Shown: one piece after another, positions 25,942-35,926 of the stretch
Numbering within the stretch: the stretch's first letter is position 1
How the letters are laid out: the number at the start of each line of letters is the position of its first letter
DNA from: Melastoma dodecandrum
Taxonomy: Eukaryota; Streptophyta; Magnoliopsida; Myrtales; Melastomataceae
NCBI GenBank assembly: GCA_029817715.1
Contig: JARUPY010000290.1
Span: 6,448,001-6,512,000 of the forward strand
DNA: 64,000 nt
Direction of reading: 5' to 3'
Notes under the pieces: generated by a model
What the model was told of the DNA's origin: nothing
Database searches by the model: none
The model's input: only the letters and a program-made list of their open reading frames with translations
Position numbers and translations under genes: made by a program

Positions 25942-27786
25942 TCACCCCCTTGTGTCCTGCATCTGCTTCAGGGCTTCCACTATCTTGTCCATGTTCGGCC
26001 TGACCCTCGGCTCCAATGCTATGCATTGGAGGGCCAGGCCAGCCGCCTTCTGGGCCTGCTCATGGGGGTACTGCCCCTCGAGACGGTTGTCGATTATCTT
26101 GAATATTCTGCCTTTGTTCGTGAGGTATGGCTTCGCCCATTCCACGAGGTTGTGCTGTCCTGCCGGTCTGTTCTTATCTATTGCTCGTCGGCCTGATAGG
26201 ATCTCCAAGAAGACCACCCCGAAGCTATACACGTCGGATTTTGCCGTCAGGCGGCCTTTGCAAAAACCAGACCAAAGGCAGGCATTCAGAAATCAAGCGT
26301 TTAGTGACGATTAGTCGATGAATATGTTGAAACCAGACCAAAGGAGTACTAAGTTATGTTAATGGTACAGGTTTAAAGAGAATGTTCTGTACCTGCGGCG
26401 AGATACTCTGGAGCTGTTGCATATCCATAGGTGCCCATGACACGGGTGGATATACGTAATCGAGCATTTAGCGACAAGTCATCGATGAATATGTTGAAAA
26501 GTACTGAATGATGTTAATGGTATAGGTTGAAATAGATTGTTCTGTACCTGTGGCGAGATACTCTGGAGCTGTATATCCATAGATGCCCATGACACAGGTG
26601 GATGCGTGGCTCTTTTTACCGGTCGGGCCATCCCTGGCTAGCCCAAAGTCAGAGAGTTTGGCATCATAGTTCTGCAGAGGAACATCATGTCAACAACTCT
26701 TAAGGAGCTTAGAGTTTGAAACGAAGACATGAACAGGAAAGTAATGTCCAGGGTTTATGCATAAAATACCGCATCTAAAAGAATGTTTGAAATGTTGAAG
26801 TCACCGTAGATTATTTGTGGTTCCACGGCATGGAGAAATGCAAGACCCTTCGCTGCACCGAGGGCCACTTTCATCCGCAAACTCCAGGACAGTGATTGGA
26901 AGCAAGTCCCACCTGTTTATATCGTCAAACATGAATAATGCTAAACAACGGATCAAGATGATTTGCGCCGATGGGGGACATACGCAGGAATATGTGGTTT
27001 CCCATCCTTCCTCGTGACATGAATTCATACACGAGGAGCCAGTGGTCATCCTCTTGACAGAACCCTAAGAGCTTCACCAGATGAGGATGATGGAACTGCG
27101 AAATGTAATTGATTTCGGCCTGCATTTTGTCGAGAAATGACTGGTGAAATAAGAGACATGACATGGAAATTCCCGCCCTACACACGGGCAACAGAGCAGC
27201 AGAGTAAGAGATCTCTCACATGCCACTCCCGGTGCCCCTGTAATCCATCGTGGTTTATCCTCTTCACCGCAACGATCATGCCGGTGCCAGGCTTGGCTGC
27301 CACAAGGGTTCGCTCGTCTATCCAGGCCTTGAAGATAGAGCCAGAGCCATCTTCACCAAGGAAGTTATCCGGTCGGAAGTTCCTAGTGGCCAACTTGAGC
27401 TCGTTGAAGGTGAATTTCTTGAGATTGGAGCTCCGAAGGATCTCACCCTCAGTACTTGGGGTCGGGGGAAGGGAAGAGGAAGAGGCCCCGGTCCCCCCAT
27501 TCAGACTGTTGGCATCGCGGCTCACATATTTAGAGCCAACACCTGTGCCGTTGCGCCGTTACACCAAACACATCACTCGGACCGAACTTAGAAGATGGAG
27601 GAACAGATCCGAATCATTCCCACTAAGACCAAATTGGATGAAAACGACTTTCACAGGAGTAACAGGGATCTTAATCAAGCTGTCGTCAACATTTCGCAGC
27701 ACTCAAAAATAGTGCAGACCCTCCTCCTTACCGGCGTTAGAGGGGGGAGTCTCGGCCTTCATCTTATTGCTCCAGCAGATCCCCAT
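25942..27786 (-). CDS. receptor-like cytoplasmic kinase, subfamily VII (NAK/PBL-like), degenerate
   Basis: Six exons on the reverse strand, 27786-27732, 27542-27220, 27119-26984, 26912-26770, 26671-26548 and 26255-25942, give an unbroken 364 aa. The N-terminus MGIC fits N-myristoylation plus palmitoylation, so it would anchor at the plasma membrane and act below immune or growth receptors. [19 protein letters not shown] and [17 protein letters not shown] are RLCK-VII marks. Several core motifs are altered. The glycine loop reads GEDGSG (second Gly to Asp). The usual YRDFKTSN catalytic loop is YGDFNISN, so the Arg and the catalytic-loop Lys are lost while the Asp stays. The segment before APEY has Cys and Ile where Arg and Thr are usual. 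DFG is kept. The C-terminus ends early (KQMQDTRG). It is either a pseudokinase or an early pseudogene. Confidence 0.85.
26290..26612 (-). repeat. tandem duplication of the activation-segment exon end
   Basis: About 26290-26455 and 26456-26612 are two imperfect copies (offset about 156-167 bp) of the 3' half of exon 5 plus following intron. The copy at 26385-26455 is left in the intron. It encodes the more canonical residues [11 protein letters not shown] then APEYLA with an extra codon, while the copy used in the exon has diverged. Confidence 0.7.
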
Positions 27787-28733
27787 CTTCAGCAAAACCA
27801 AAATCCCAACACATACCTATCGGTCCAAACTCGGGCTAGCCATTTTGGACCAGAACACAGTCATGGTTCCCTTTGGACTGAGCAATAGGCAGGCATTTTT
27901 CCACCGTCAAAAGTATATGTATTTTTTTGGGGGTCGTCAAGTCAACACGCCCCCTGAGGAGGGGAGGGGGAAGTATTGAAAATCTTCAATTGTTTCACTG
28001 TTTTTGTGTTTGATTAAAGGGTGGGGACTGGGGAGAGGTTGCCATCGCCAGTTGAGAGAAGTAGTTCCAAGCCCATCTAATAACTACCCCCCCAGGTAGT
28101 TTTGGTGGTTGGTTCCCATGTTCCAATTTTCATTTCCTGTCGCCTTCCTTTAGATTTCGAGGGATGAGATCGTCCCTGAGGTTTGAACAAGATTCGAGCA
28201 GTCCAGTCCAGCAAAGTAAAGTGTTGTCGGAGTTTTTAGATGAACTCTTCCCTTCTTGTTTCTCGGGGTGTGTTTAGGTTATCAGGGATGAGATCATCAT
28301 TGCTGCCGGGGAATCACTAGTTTCAAAGTATTTTTATTTGTCTGTTTGTTTCTTCTTCCGTCTCTTCCGGATTGACCGTGAAGGGGGATAGTATTGGAAC
28401 GCAGTTGAATCGTCATTGCTTCTGTCACCCTGCTACGATGATATTCATAACAACAAGGGCATAATGTTTTTGTCCTGCTTTGTAGCCGGCCATCGGAATG
28501 CTTTATTGATTCTTGTAACGGCAGAAATGGTCACTCTTGCCTCGGCCGCTCCCTCCTGTGGAGGGAACTTCCAAGGATGGCGATGAAATCGAACCGCTGA
28601 TCCCAACAATTATGAATCAACTTGTATTATAAGTAGAGGCACAAGATCCCATCCTCCCCCCAGGTTCATTCGGCATAGGTGAAAGAGGGACTTTGGAAAA
28701 GCCACGCCAGCGTACATAAAGATTCACTGAGAG
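27787..28733. other. intergenic between divergent kinase and DUF26 genes
   Basis: No recognised gene. The interval serves as shared 5' flank of the reverse-strand kinase and the forward-strand secreted protein. Confidence 0.45.
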
Positions 28734-29150
28734 ATGGGCGACTTCCGCGGATGGGTGCCGACCATGTTTGTCGTTGTGGTAGTTCTTGCATTTGCCTTTG
28801 AGGCGCGAGGTGATTATGGTGAGGACGAAACGTGGCACAAGTGTGGAGGAGGGAAGTACAGTCTTTCAGACTCCTACGCAATCTGTGTTAACTTTCTCGT
28901 CAATGACTTGGTAAGGCAGACACCTGACCACGGCTACGACTACACTGCATCTAGTAACTACATGAGCGCAAACTGCTACGGCTACGGAGCCTGTGACAGA
29001 TCACTTCCTAGAGGGGAGTGCAGCCAGTGTATTGCAGATGCGTGTAATAACCTGATCGACAAAAGTGAGTGCTTATTCAGGGTGAGGGGAAATATCAAGC
29101 TAGCCAAATGCCAGATGGGATACCAGGAATCTCCACTGACCAACGCCTGA
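28734..29150 (+). CDS. single-DUF26 secreted cysteine-rich protein (ginkbilobin-like)
   Basis: Single exon, 138 aa. The start is followed by a hydrophobic stretch (FVVVVVLAFAFEARG, about residues 12-26) that reads as a signal peptide, so the product is secreted to the apoplast. The mature chain has one DUF26/Gnk2 unit with C-x8-C-x2-C (C..DRSLPRGE..C..SQ..C), followed by CLFRVRG and KCQMGYQ. Single-domain members such as ginkbilobin-2 bind mannose and inhibit fungi. Whether this one binds sugar cannot be judged. No kinase domain follows, so it is not a CRK. The short tail after the last conserved Cys is normal. Confidence 0.85.
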   Translation: MGDFRGWVPTMFVVVVVLAFAFEARGDYGEDETWHKCGGGKYSLSDSYAICVNFLVNDLVRQTPDHGYDYTASSNYMSANCYGYGACDRSLPRGECSQCIADACNNLIDKSECLFRVRGNIKLAKCQMGYQESPLTNA

Positions 29151-29880
29151 AACTCATCCCCCCCGCTCTTCTCCTTCCAAATAAAAGGAGTCATTGTCTG
29201 TCTGTCATGCCTCAAAAGTGTATGATTTTCGTAAATCTCCTGCTTTTATTAGTTTTCCGGTCGCCTCGACAGAGGAGGGCTTTCTGTTTCCTGACAGCAT
29301 GGTGTTGTCTCGTGTCGTGTGTAAGCTTCCACCGTAACTTGCCGAGAGAATAATTGCTGTGGTGGGCTTTTTAGTTCTAACCAAAGCCGTTTAAGGCCCC
29401 ACCTAAAATCAATCCAACTTTTGTTCGCGCTCTTCTGACAATCCTGAACGCACTCCCACCATTGGCCTGAATGGCGCGGGAAGTATCCACAGCTCATTAT
29501 ATGGCTGGCTTTTGCCCCGTTATCCATCCTATTGGTTGCTTCAAGCAAGAAGCATGTCGCTTTGATCGATGAAGAAGGACCCGGATCTTGTGGCTGCTCT
29601 CTCGCAGAATCATCACTAGATGGTGAACAACCAGATCAAGAACATAATCCCGGCGTGTCCCGACCAGGTCACCCCAGTGAAGCATCTCCAGAAGAGACAA
29701 CACCAATCCGTGTTTTTCATGTGCTCTGCCATCATCCTGGGTTAAATCGTGAGAAAGGTTGTGCGAGTTCAATTCAACAGTCATACATTTCTCCTTACAC
29801 CGATCCCGCTGGTTTGGAAGAGGGGTCCTGGGAATTCGAAAAGAGGACAGTGGCTTTGGTGCACTAAGTACTATCCTTGT
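29151..29880. other. intergenic
   Basis: Begins with the probable 3' UTR of the DUF26 gene. From about 29570 there are weakly protein-like frames in both directions with stops, possibly the start of the relic described next. Confidence 0.35.
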
Positions 29881-30130
29881 CGCTGTGGAAGAAGGAATCT
29901 ATCAATAAGCTTGGACATTTTAGGAGAGAGTTCTGTCTGCCGGAGAAACTGAACGTGACGCTGCTGAAGCACCTGGGCATTTTCTAAATTTCGAATAAGT
30001 ACTGAGGTACACGGTGCTTCTTCGAGAAGGGTACAGCAGTTCCTCAACTGGTTGCCAAGAACCCTCTCGTTGTTCTTGGGCAGATTGTATGTTATCCACG
30101 AGCACAAGCCTTCTGGGTTGGGCAGGTTGT
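29881..30130 (+). pseudogene. possible PORR-domain relic
   Basis: Forward translation near 29945-30020 reads EKLNVTLLKHLGIF, stop, ISNKY, stop, then FFEKG and AKNPLVVLGQIV. This resembles the C-terminal part of plant organelle RNA recognition proteins (LLKHLGIFYIS-type motif), with stop codons where family members have Tyr and another residue. The match is by memory and short. Confidence 0.3.
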
Positions 30131-30303
30131 GCATTTAATATATAGAATGCCGCCCCAATAGATTTACGAATTCAAATAAAAGTGTCCCACATCGGCCCAC
30201 ACAATCTCCAACTCAGATTCAAAATACGAGGTTGTCCCAACGGTCAGTTTTCCCCTTTCATGAGTTCTCTCTCTCTCAGAAATCCCAGAAATCAACCCTT
30301 ACA

Positions 30304-33300
30304 ATGAATCTCCCGAAGACGCCGAGAAGCATGAATCCTGCTGCCCCCGGGTCGATCTCACATCCCTTGGTTTCAAAAGTTAGGGTGGTCGCAAGGGTGC
30401 GGCCATTTCTAGCATCGGAGATTGCGGCAAAGGACGGTAACCCGATCCCCTGTGTTTTGGTCGTAGATCAGGATGGACCATCAACTGATGAAGTTATGGT
30501 TCATATCAAGGATCATTATACGAGGTGGGTCGTCTGGTCTTCGCCTTTATAAGTAGAGAAGAAGTTCTGGATCTCATTTTTGGATTTTCTAACTTTTTTT
30601 TTGTGCAGTAGGAACGAGTGTTATAAATTGGACTCCTTTTATGGCGAGGAGGATGATAATGTGAGGAACATATTTGAGCGAGAGGTCAAGCCTCTCATTT
30701 CTGGTGTTCTCCAAGGATCCAATGCCACGGTGTTTGCATATGGGGCCACTGGCAGTGGGAAAACCTACACCATGCAGGTTCGTTTAGTTCTGTCCCGTAT
30801 GGGTTTAGCAAAGTGCCGTCATCCTGCTTTCATAATGAAGTTAATCATACCATTTTGTGTTGATGTGTATGGCACCTTTAAGCAATCACTGTTCCGGTAG
30901 ATGGTAATGAGCCTAGTTATCATTTTTATATTACTCGCCTGCAGGGTACCAACAAGTTGCCTGGGCTGATGCCACTAGCAATGGCTAACATTCTCTCGGA
31001 ATGCGACAAAACCCATGCAACCATAGAGATTTCGTACTATGAGATCTATCTGGAGAGGTGTTATGACCTCTTAGAGTTGAAATTAAAGGAAATTGCTATC
31101 TTGGATGACCAAGATGGCCAAATCCATCTCAAGGGACTGGTGCGGGTACCCGTACGATCAATGTCGGAATTCAATGAGGTGTTCTCCAACGGGATCCAAA
31201 GGAGGAGAGTTGCCCATACTGGTTTGAATGATGTCTCGAGCAGAAGTCATGGAGTGCTGGTAATTTCAGTGATGACCCCTTGCAATGATGGGGGCGCTGC
31301 TACTGTCGTTGGGAAATTGAACCTCATAGATTTAGCCGGTAAATGTCGGGCGCTCTAAGATTCTGCTCCTGTTCTATCCGATAGTTCCCTTCTTTGTACC
31401 CTTTTAAGTTATTCACCCTGGTCATTTTCAGGAAATGAAGATAACCGGAAGACCGGCAACGAGGGTGTCAGACTATTGGAGAGTGGGAAGATAAACCAGT
31501 CTTTATTTACATTATCTAATGTCATTTATGCTTTGAACAATAATATGCCCCGAGTGCCATATCGAGAGAGCAAATTGACAAGAATACTTCAAGATTCTTT
31601 GGGAGGAACTAGCTCTGCGCTCATGGTTGCCTGTCTGGTAGAACACCGTTTCAGTTTTAACATATGTCTGGGCATTAAATTTGTTAAACCACGTTGAAAT
31701 TATTTATTTCAATAGGAAGAAGAAAATATCAGATATGAATTATCAGGCTTTCATTGCAGAATCCAGGAGAGTACCAAGAAGCTGTCCATACAGTTGGCTT
31801 GGCTGCTCGGTCACGCCATATCCCAAACTTTGTTTCACCGGCTCGAAGACAAGAGACTCCCAAATTGAGAGTTGACATGGAGGCGAAGTTGCGATCTTGG
31901 CTGGAGTCAAGAGGTAAAACAAAGAGCAGACAGAGGTTTGGAGCACTGAGTACCCCTGTTTCCACAAAGAAGAATGTAGAGTGTGCCTCGTCTGCTACCT
32001 CAAAGACCGGCCATAAACGTGGGGATTTTCTGCCGAGAAGGTCCAGAGATCGTTTCGGTTATTCGGAAAATATTTTTGTTTTGTCAACTGCAAGCTTTCC
32101 TTTATCAGCATTCAGGTTTAATCGTTAGTATAATTGCAGAATTTTATGTGCCCCTCAGTCTGATCAACGCATTCTGGATGATTCAGAAGTGCTTTTCTCG
32201 GAGGTAAGAACACAATACTGGAACCATATCAAGAGCAATTTGTTTTAAAAAGAAATTATAAGAATCATCCACATAGGTACTTCCTATTTTGCCCAAAAGA
32301 TAGCATCGGTTGCGAGCATAGAATTCCCTTTTAATAGGTAACAGTTGTTTGTTGCTTTTACCAACAGCAGCCCATCTCATTTCTCAAAAGCAACCCACCA
32401 CACACCGTGTTTGAAAGAGAAGAGAAACTTCCAGTGGCGGAATTTGTTTTTAATATTAGCTTATGTGTGTTATTATTAGGCCAAAGAGGGTGGATTGGAG
32501 ACTTCTCTAGCCGATTTGTCATTGGATTCTGGAACAACTGCAGAACAGCAATCAACGAAGGATGATACAGCTGCAACCATGTGTGGGAGCCCCATCGGAT
32601 CCTTAACACCTAGAGAAAGTAACAACACTACGACACCGAACAAGAATAGAACTGCACTCTCCACAATTAACATCAACGTGGATAAAGCAGTCTATGACCA
32701 TTTGGTGGAGACCCAAACACCGATGTCATTAAAGGAAGACAATTCCCAGATGTCAGAGTACACGAGGACGCCACTCGATAAGTTCAACAACTGCAGCGCC
32801 ACGTTAAAGGCATGTGGAAATTCTGATTTGGGACACATATCTTTCTAGCTTTGAGTTTGTCTTTGCTACTGACATTTTCTTATATGCTTCTGAAATGCAG
32901 AATCATCTTACAAAGCAATACCTTGAACTGCTAAATGCAGCTAGTAGGTGAGAATTCTATACTAGAAATTAGTATCTGCCATGTTGTTTTCTTGTCTATA
33001 CTTTTGGGTTCAAACGTTTTTTGTGTTTTGTCTCATCTGTGTTCTGCATTGCAGGGAGGAGCTCCTGGTACTAAAGGTATTGTGCCTGAAAACTGCACCT
33101 GGTTTGGTTGACTTGGTTTTTTTGTTATGCTTTTTTTTTTCCTAATTGATAATCTCGTAAAACAGGGAATTGGACCGAAGAGGGCGGATTATATCCTTCA
33201 ACTAAGACAAGCAGGTCCAATATGCTCGGTATGGTTGTTTAGTCAGCTAAATAATCATTTAAAAAAATTATTCATGCCACTCACTCAGTGTCCTGTTTGT

Positions 33301-33397
33301 TAATGTTGTGTAGTTAGATGACTTGGAGAAGATAGGTCTATCCTCAAGACAGGTACATAACTTGTTCAACTGGGCAGTGAGAGAGGCACTGGAGTAA
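30304..33397 (+). CDS. KIN10A: kinesin-10 motor (KIF22/Kid-like, KIN10A)
   Basis: Eleven exons, 30304-30524, 30609-30777, 30945-31338, 31432-31637, 31760-32040, 32140-32203, 32480-32809, 32901-32947, 33055-33076, 33166-33228 and 33314-33397, give 626 aa, as in Arabidopsis KIN10A. The motor (about residues 25-350) shows [11 protein letters not shown]-loop GATGSGKT, switch I NDVSSRSH and switch II LIDLAGNED. The C-terminus has a helix-hairpin-helix DNA-binding motif ([27 protein letters not shown]), the mark of Kid-type chromokinesins that push chromosome arms in mitosis. Exon 7 to 8 uses a GC donor (AAG then GCATGT); no GT donor keeps the frame. The middle exons (32140-32809) are poorly conserved and less certain. 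At5g02370 is the Arabidopsis counterpart, next to MT2B as here. Confidence 0.93.
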
Positions 33398-33731
33398 CAA
33401 GGGAGCCGGCCGCCGCCGCCGTCCGTGCAACTTAAGCTTACAAAGTTAATTTGGTTTGTGTTGTAGTAGTAGTGGGTGTGACTGACTTAAATCCTGCATC
33501 CAGCAAAGACCAAACTTTCACCTTCTGCTTAAATTGAAGATGGGAACACGAGTATATTGAGATTTAACCAACAACACCCAATTCTTTTTTAACAAGAGAC
33601 TTTGGCCATGGTTTACGCTTTTATTCCACAACACATGGTGAAAGGCCAGCCGCCCACCCACAAATATTCACAACACAACACACACAAACATGAATCGGAT
33701 CCCCACGGCCTGAGGAGGATGTATTCCTATG
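33398..33731. other. intergenic between convergent kinesin and metallothionein genes
   Basis: About 330 bp that should contain both 3' UTRs. No further coding signal. It includes a GCCGCC run just after the kinesin stop and CACA repeats near 33670. Confidence 0.5.
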
Positions 33732-34068
33732 TCACTTGCAGGTGCAGGGGTCGCAGGTGCAGTTAGAACCGCACTTGCATCCGCTCTCGGCTCCCTCTCC
33801 CATCTCTCCTCCCTCAACACCGTACGCCTTGGTGGGGGCAACGCCCATGATGAGGGTGGTGGTGGTGGTCTGGGAAGTGGTGTTCTCCCCCAAGTCAGGG
33901 TACATCTTGCACCTGTGAGATCAAAACACTCCTTCTTCAGGACACAAACATCAAACAACCAAACGTCCGACAATTAGGGACATGTTTAAAAGAAAAGCCT
34001 AACCCTCCGCAGCCGTCGCCGCACTTGCAGCCAGATCCACAATTGCAGTTCCCTCCGCAGCACGACAT
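33732..34068 (-). CDS. MT2: type 2 metallothionein
   Basis: Two exons on the reverse strand (34068-34004 and 33912-33732) give 81 aa, standard for plant type 2. The N-terminal domain is [28 protein letters not shown] with the CC, CxC and CxxC pattern. A Thr-rich linker carries [12 protein letters not shown]. The C-terminal domain is [16 protein letters not shown]. The protein binds Cu and Zn in the cytosol and buffers metals and oxidants. The intron falls between the two Gly codons and Cys of the first domain, as usual. It sits beside the kinesin gene as in Arabidopsis (At5g02380, MT2B). Confidence 0.96.
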
Positions 34069-34165
34069 CCTTTCCTCGCGTTGCTTCTGGGATCAGATCA
34101 CACAAACAGGGGAGGAGGGATTGTGTCTTCTGGGGATGGAAATTCCCACATCCCTTCCAACTTCC

Positions 34166-34173
34166 ATTTTATA
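34166..34173 (-). promoter_or_regulatory. TATA box of the metallothionein gene
   Basis: On the reverse strand TATAAAAT lies about 100 bp upstream of the ATG at 34068, a normal distance with a short leader. Confidence 0.6.
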
Positions 34174-34211
34174 GTGTAAAAGGGTCCGTCATTCTGGAAA
34201 TATCGGCCGTA

Positions 34212-34217
34212 CACGTG
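34212..34217. promoter_or_regulatory. G-box/ABRE in the metallothionein promoter
   Basis: ACACGTGTC contains the CACGTG core, about 40 bp upstream of the TATA box. bZIP and bHLH factors bind this core, which would fit ABA or light control. Binding is inferred. Confidence 0.4.
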
Positions 34218-35458
34218 TCGGGATCTCGTGAATCTTCAATCACGTAAAACCTTCCCCCTCGTTAATATCGCGTGATTGAAGAACAGACACGATATACGAG
34301 GAGACTTAAAGAATTTAGAAAAACAAAAAAGTGATAAAAAGATAAAAAAAAAGCAATAGATAAAAAGATAAAAGGAAGTAATAAAAAGATAAAAGTCATG
34401 GGGAAACGTTGCATTCAATGAGATTGACAAGGACGTCCAACCAACCCCCTCGTGTCATTACTTTAAAATACAAAATCCGGCATTTTACTTTGAATTGTGT
34501 GTATTTTACCAAAATTTGACCCTTGCTTTGGGCCTGGATGGGCTTATAAAAAGCCCAAAATAAGGATAAGAAAGCCCCCCACCCTTCATTACATGCATAA
34601 TCCATACGTAAGACTTGGCGTTTGCAAAATGACAAAAAAAAAAAAAGAACAAACCCCCCTTTCATTTACATTTAATAAAATCCCCAACCCGAAAGAGTCT
34701 TCCTTATCTTGAATCTTATTGGAGTAACTAGTGTTTTTTTGAATCCAAAGAAAAGAAAAAGGGATACTGATATTAATGGTTTGACTGGTATAAGTGGGGC
34801 AGCAGTAAACTTTGGGGGATGGGATGACAGACATCCAACAAAAGGGAAAAACTCCCACTCCCACCCCGTTTCTACTCTCTCTTGCCTTTTGGACAGTGAA
34901 AAGGGAGGGGTTTTTTTTTTTACCAATACAAAAACCTCGTAACAGGCATAAACAGCCACGTGCATATTCACCCACTTGTCAGAGAATTCACATCCCCAAA
35001 AACTCTTTTTTTTTTTTGGTAAAAAAAGTGATGGAAAAACAAGAACAGCAGCAGCAGCAGCAGATGGATTCAGGTGCCCCTCCTCCTCCATCGAAAACTT
35101 CCAACAAAGAAATAATGATAAAAAAAAGGAGGAGTTGTAGCTGTGTTAGTAGGTTGTCTTTTTACTTGTTTTGTTAGTTTCTTCTTGGTGTGTGTGCGTG
35201 TCTGTTGATTTCATCAAGGTAAAGGGAAAGGGTAGGGATGGAGGGAATGTCAATCCGCATAGGATGCTTCGCCAACCTCCCCCCCCCCCCCCCTATTTTT
35301 TCCTTTTGCCTAAGACTAAATTTCTCTCTTAAGAACACTCCCTTCCTTCCTTCCTCCCTCCCTCCCCTCAACCCCTTCAACAAAGTCGTGTGTCAAACGA
35401 AGCCTCCTCCTCCTCCTTCCATGTTTCCCTGACTTGGCATGTCGACTGTCCCCCCAGG
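34218..35458. other. intergenic, promoters of metallothionein and SMR genes
   Basis: AT-rich with A and T runs (34633-34645, 34911-34920, 35005-35017) and a C run at 35279-35293. A short frame at 35031 (MEKQEQQQQQQMDSGAP) of 48 codons lies in the probable SMR leader. It may be an upstream ORF but is not supported further. Confidence 0.4.
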
Positions 35459-35926
35459 ATGACCACTCCCCAGTCGGGTCTTCTCGATTCCAGTGACTTC
35501 AGGAATCGTGATCGGGATCCTTCCCCCGACTTAGTTGTACCCCTTGTCGCGGATGATCATGCCGTTACTGCCCCTGAAGCTGAAAATGATGATGAAGATG
35601 ACGGGTTTAGGACCCCAACGTCTTCTGAGCACAAGATCCCTGTCCTGACGGAATGTCCGCCCGCGCCTGCGCCCAAGAGACCGGAGGAGCTCACTCCCAA
35701 CACCCGAAGGAAGAGGAGAAGGCCATCGCCGTCATCGAGGTTGGAGGAGGATGAGTGCGAAACGGTCAAGGTCATCGATCTCCCGTCGGAGGAAGTCGAG
35801 TCCTTCTTCAAGCTGCGATCCCAGGATGACGCCACTGCCGAGCAGGGTAATAAGACGAACAAGAGGGCTCGGATTGAGGACGACGACGACCACCACCACC
35901 ACCGAGATGGGAATCCTTGTTTATGA
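35459..35926 (+). CDS. SMR3: SIAMESE-related CDK inhibitor (SMR3-like)
   Basis: Single exon, 155 aa from ATG at 35459; an in-frame ATG at 35390 would add 23 residues without family features. The acidic stretch ENDDEDDGFRTPTSSEHKIP followed by TECPPAPAPKRP is the SIM/SMR signature. The C-terminal LPSEEVESFFK is the cyclin/CDK-interacting end motif. The protein would bind CDK-cyclin complexes in the nucleus, arrest mitotic division and favour endoreduplication. NTRRKRRRPS is a likely nuclear localisation signal. After the last motif is an unusual run of Asp then His (about residues 141-149). Arabidopsis At5g02420 (SMR3) and At2g37610 occupy the same relative position. Confidence 0.85.
   Translation: MTTPQSGLLDSSDFRNRDRDPSPDLVVPLVADDHAVTAPEAENDDEDDGFRTPTSSEHKIPVLTECPPAPAPKRPEELTPNTRRKRRRPSPSSRLEEDECETVKVIDLPSEEVESFFKLRSQDDATAEQGNKTNKRARIEDDDDHHHHRDGNPCL

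Noticed and set aside
35031..35177. Gln-rich small frame upstream of the SMR gene
   Set aside because: 48 codons without family features in a low-complexity leader; at most an upstream ORF.
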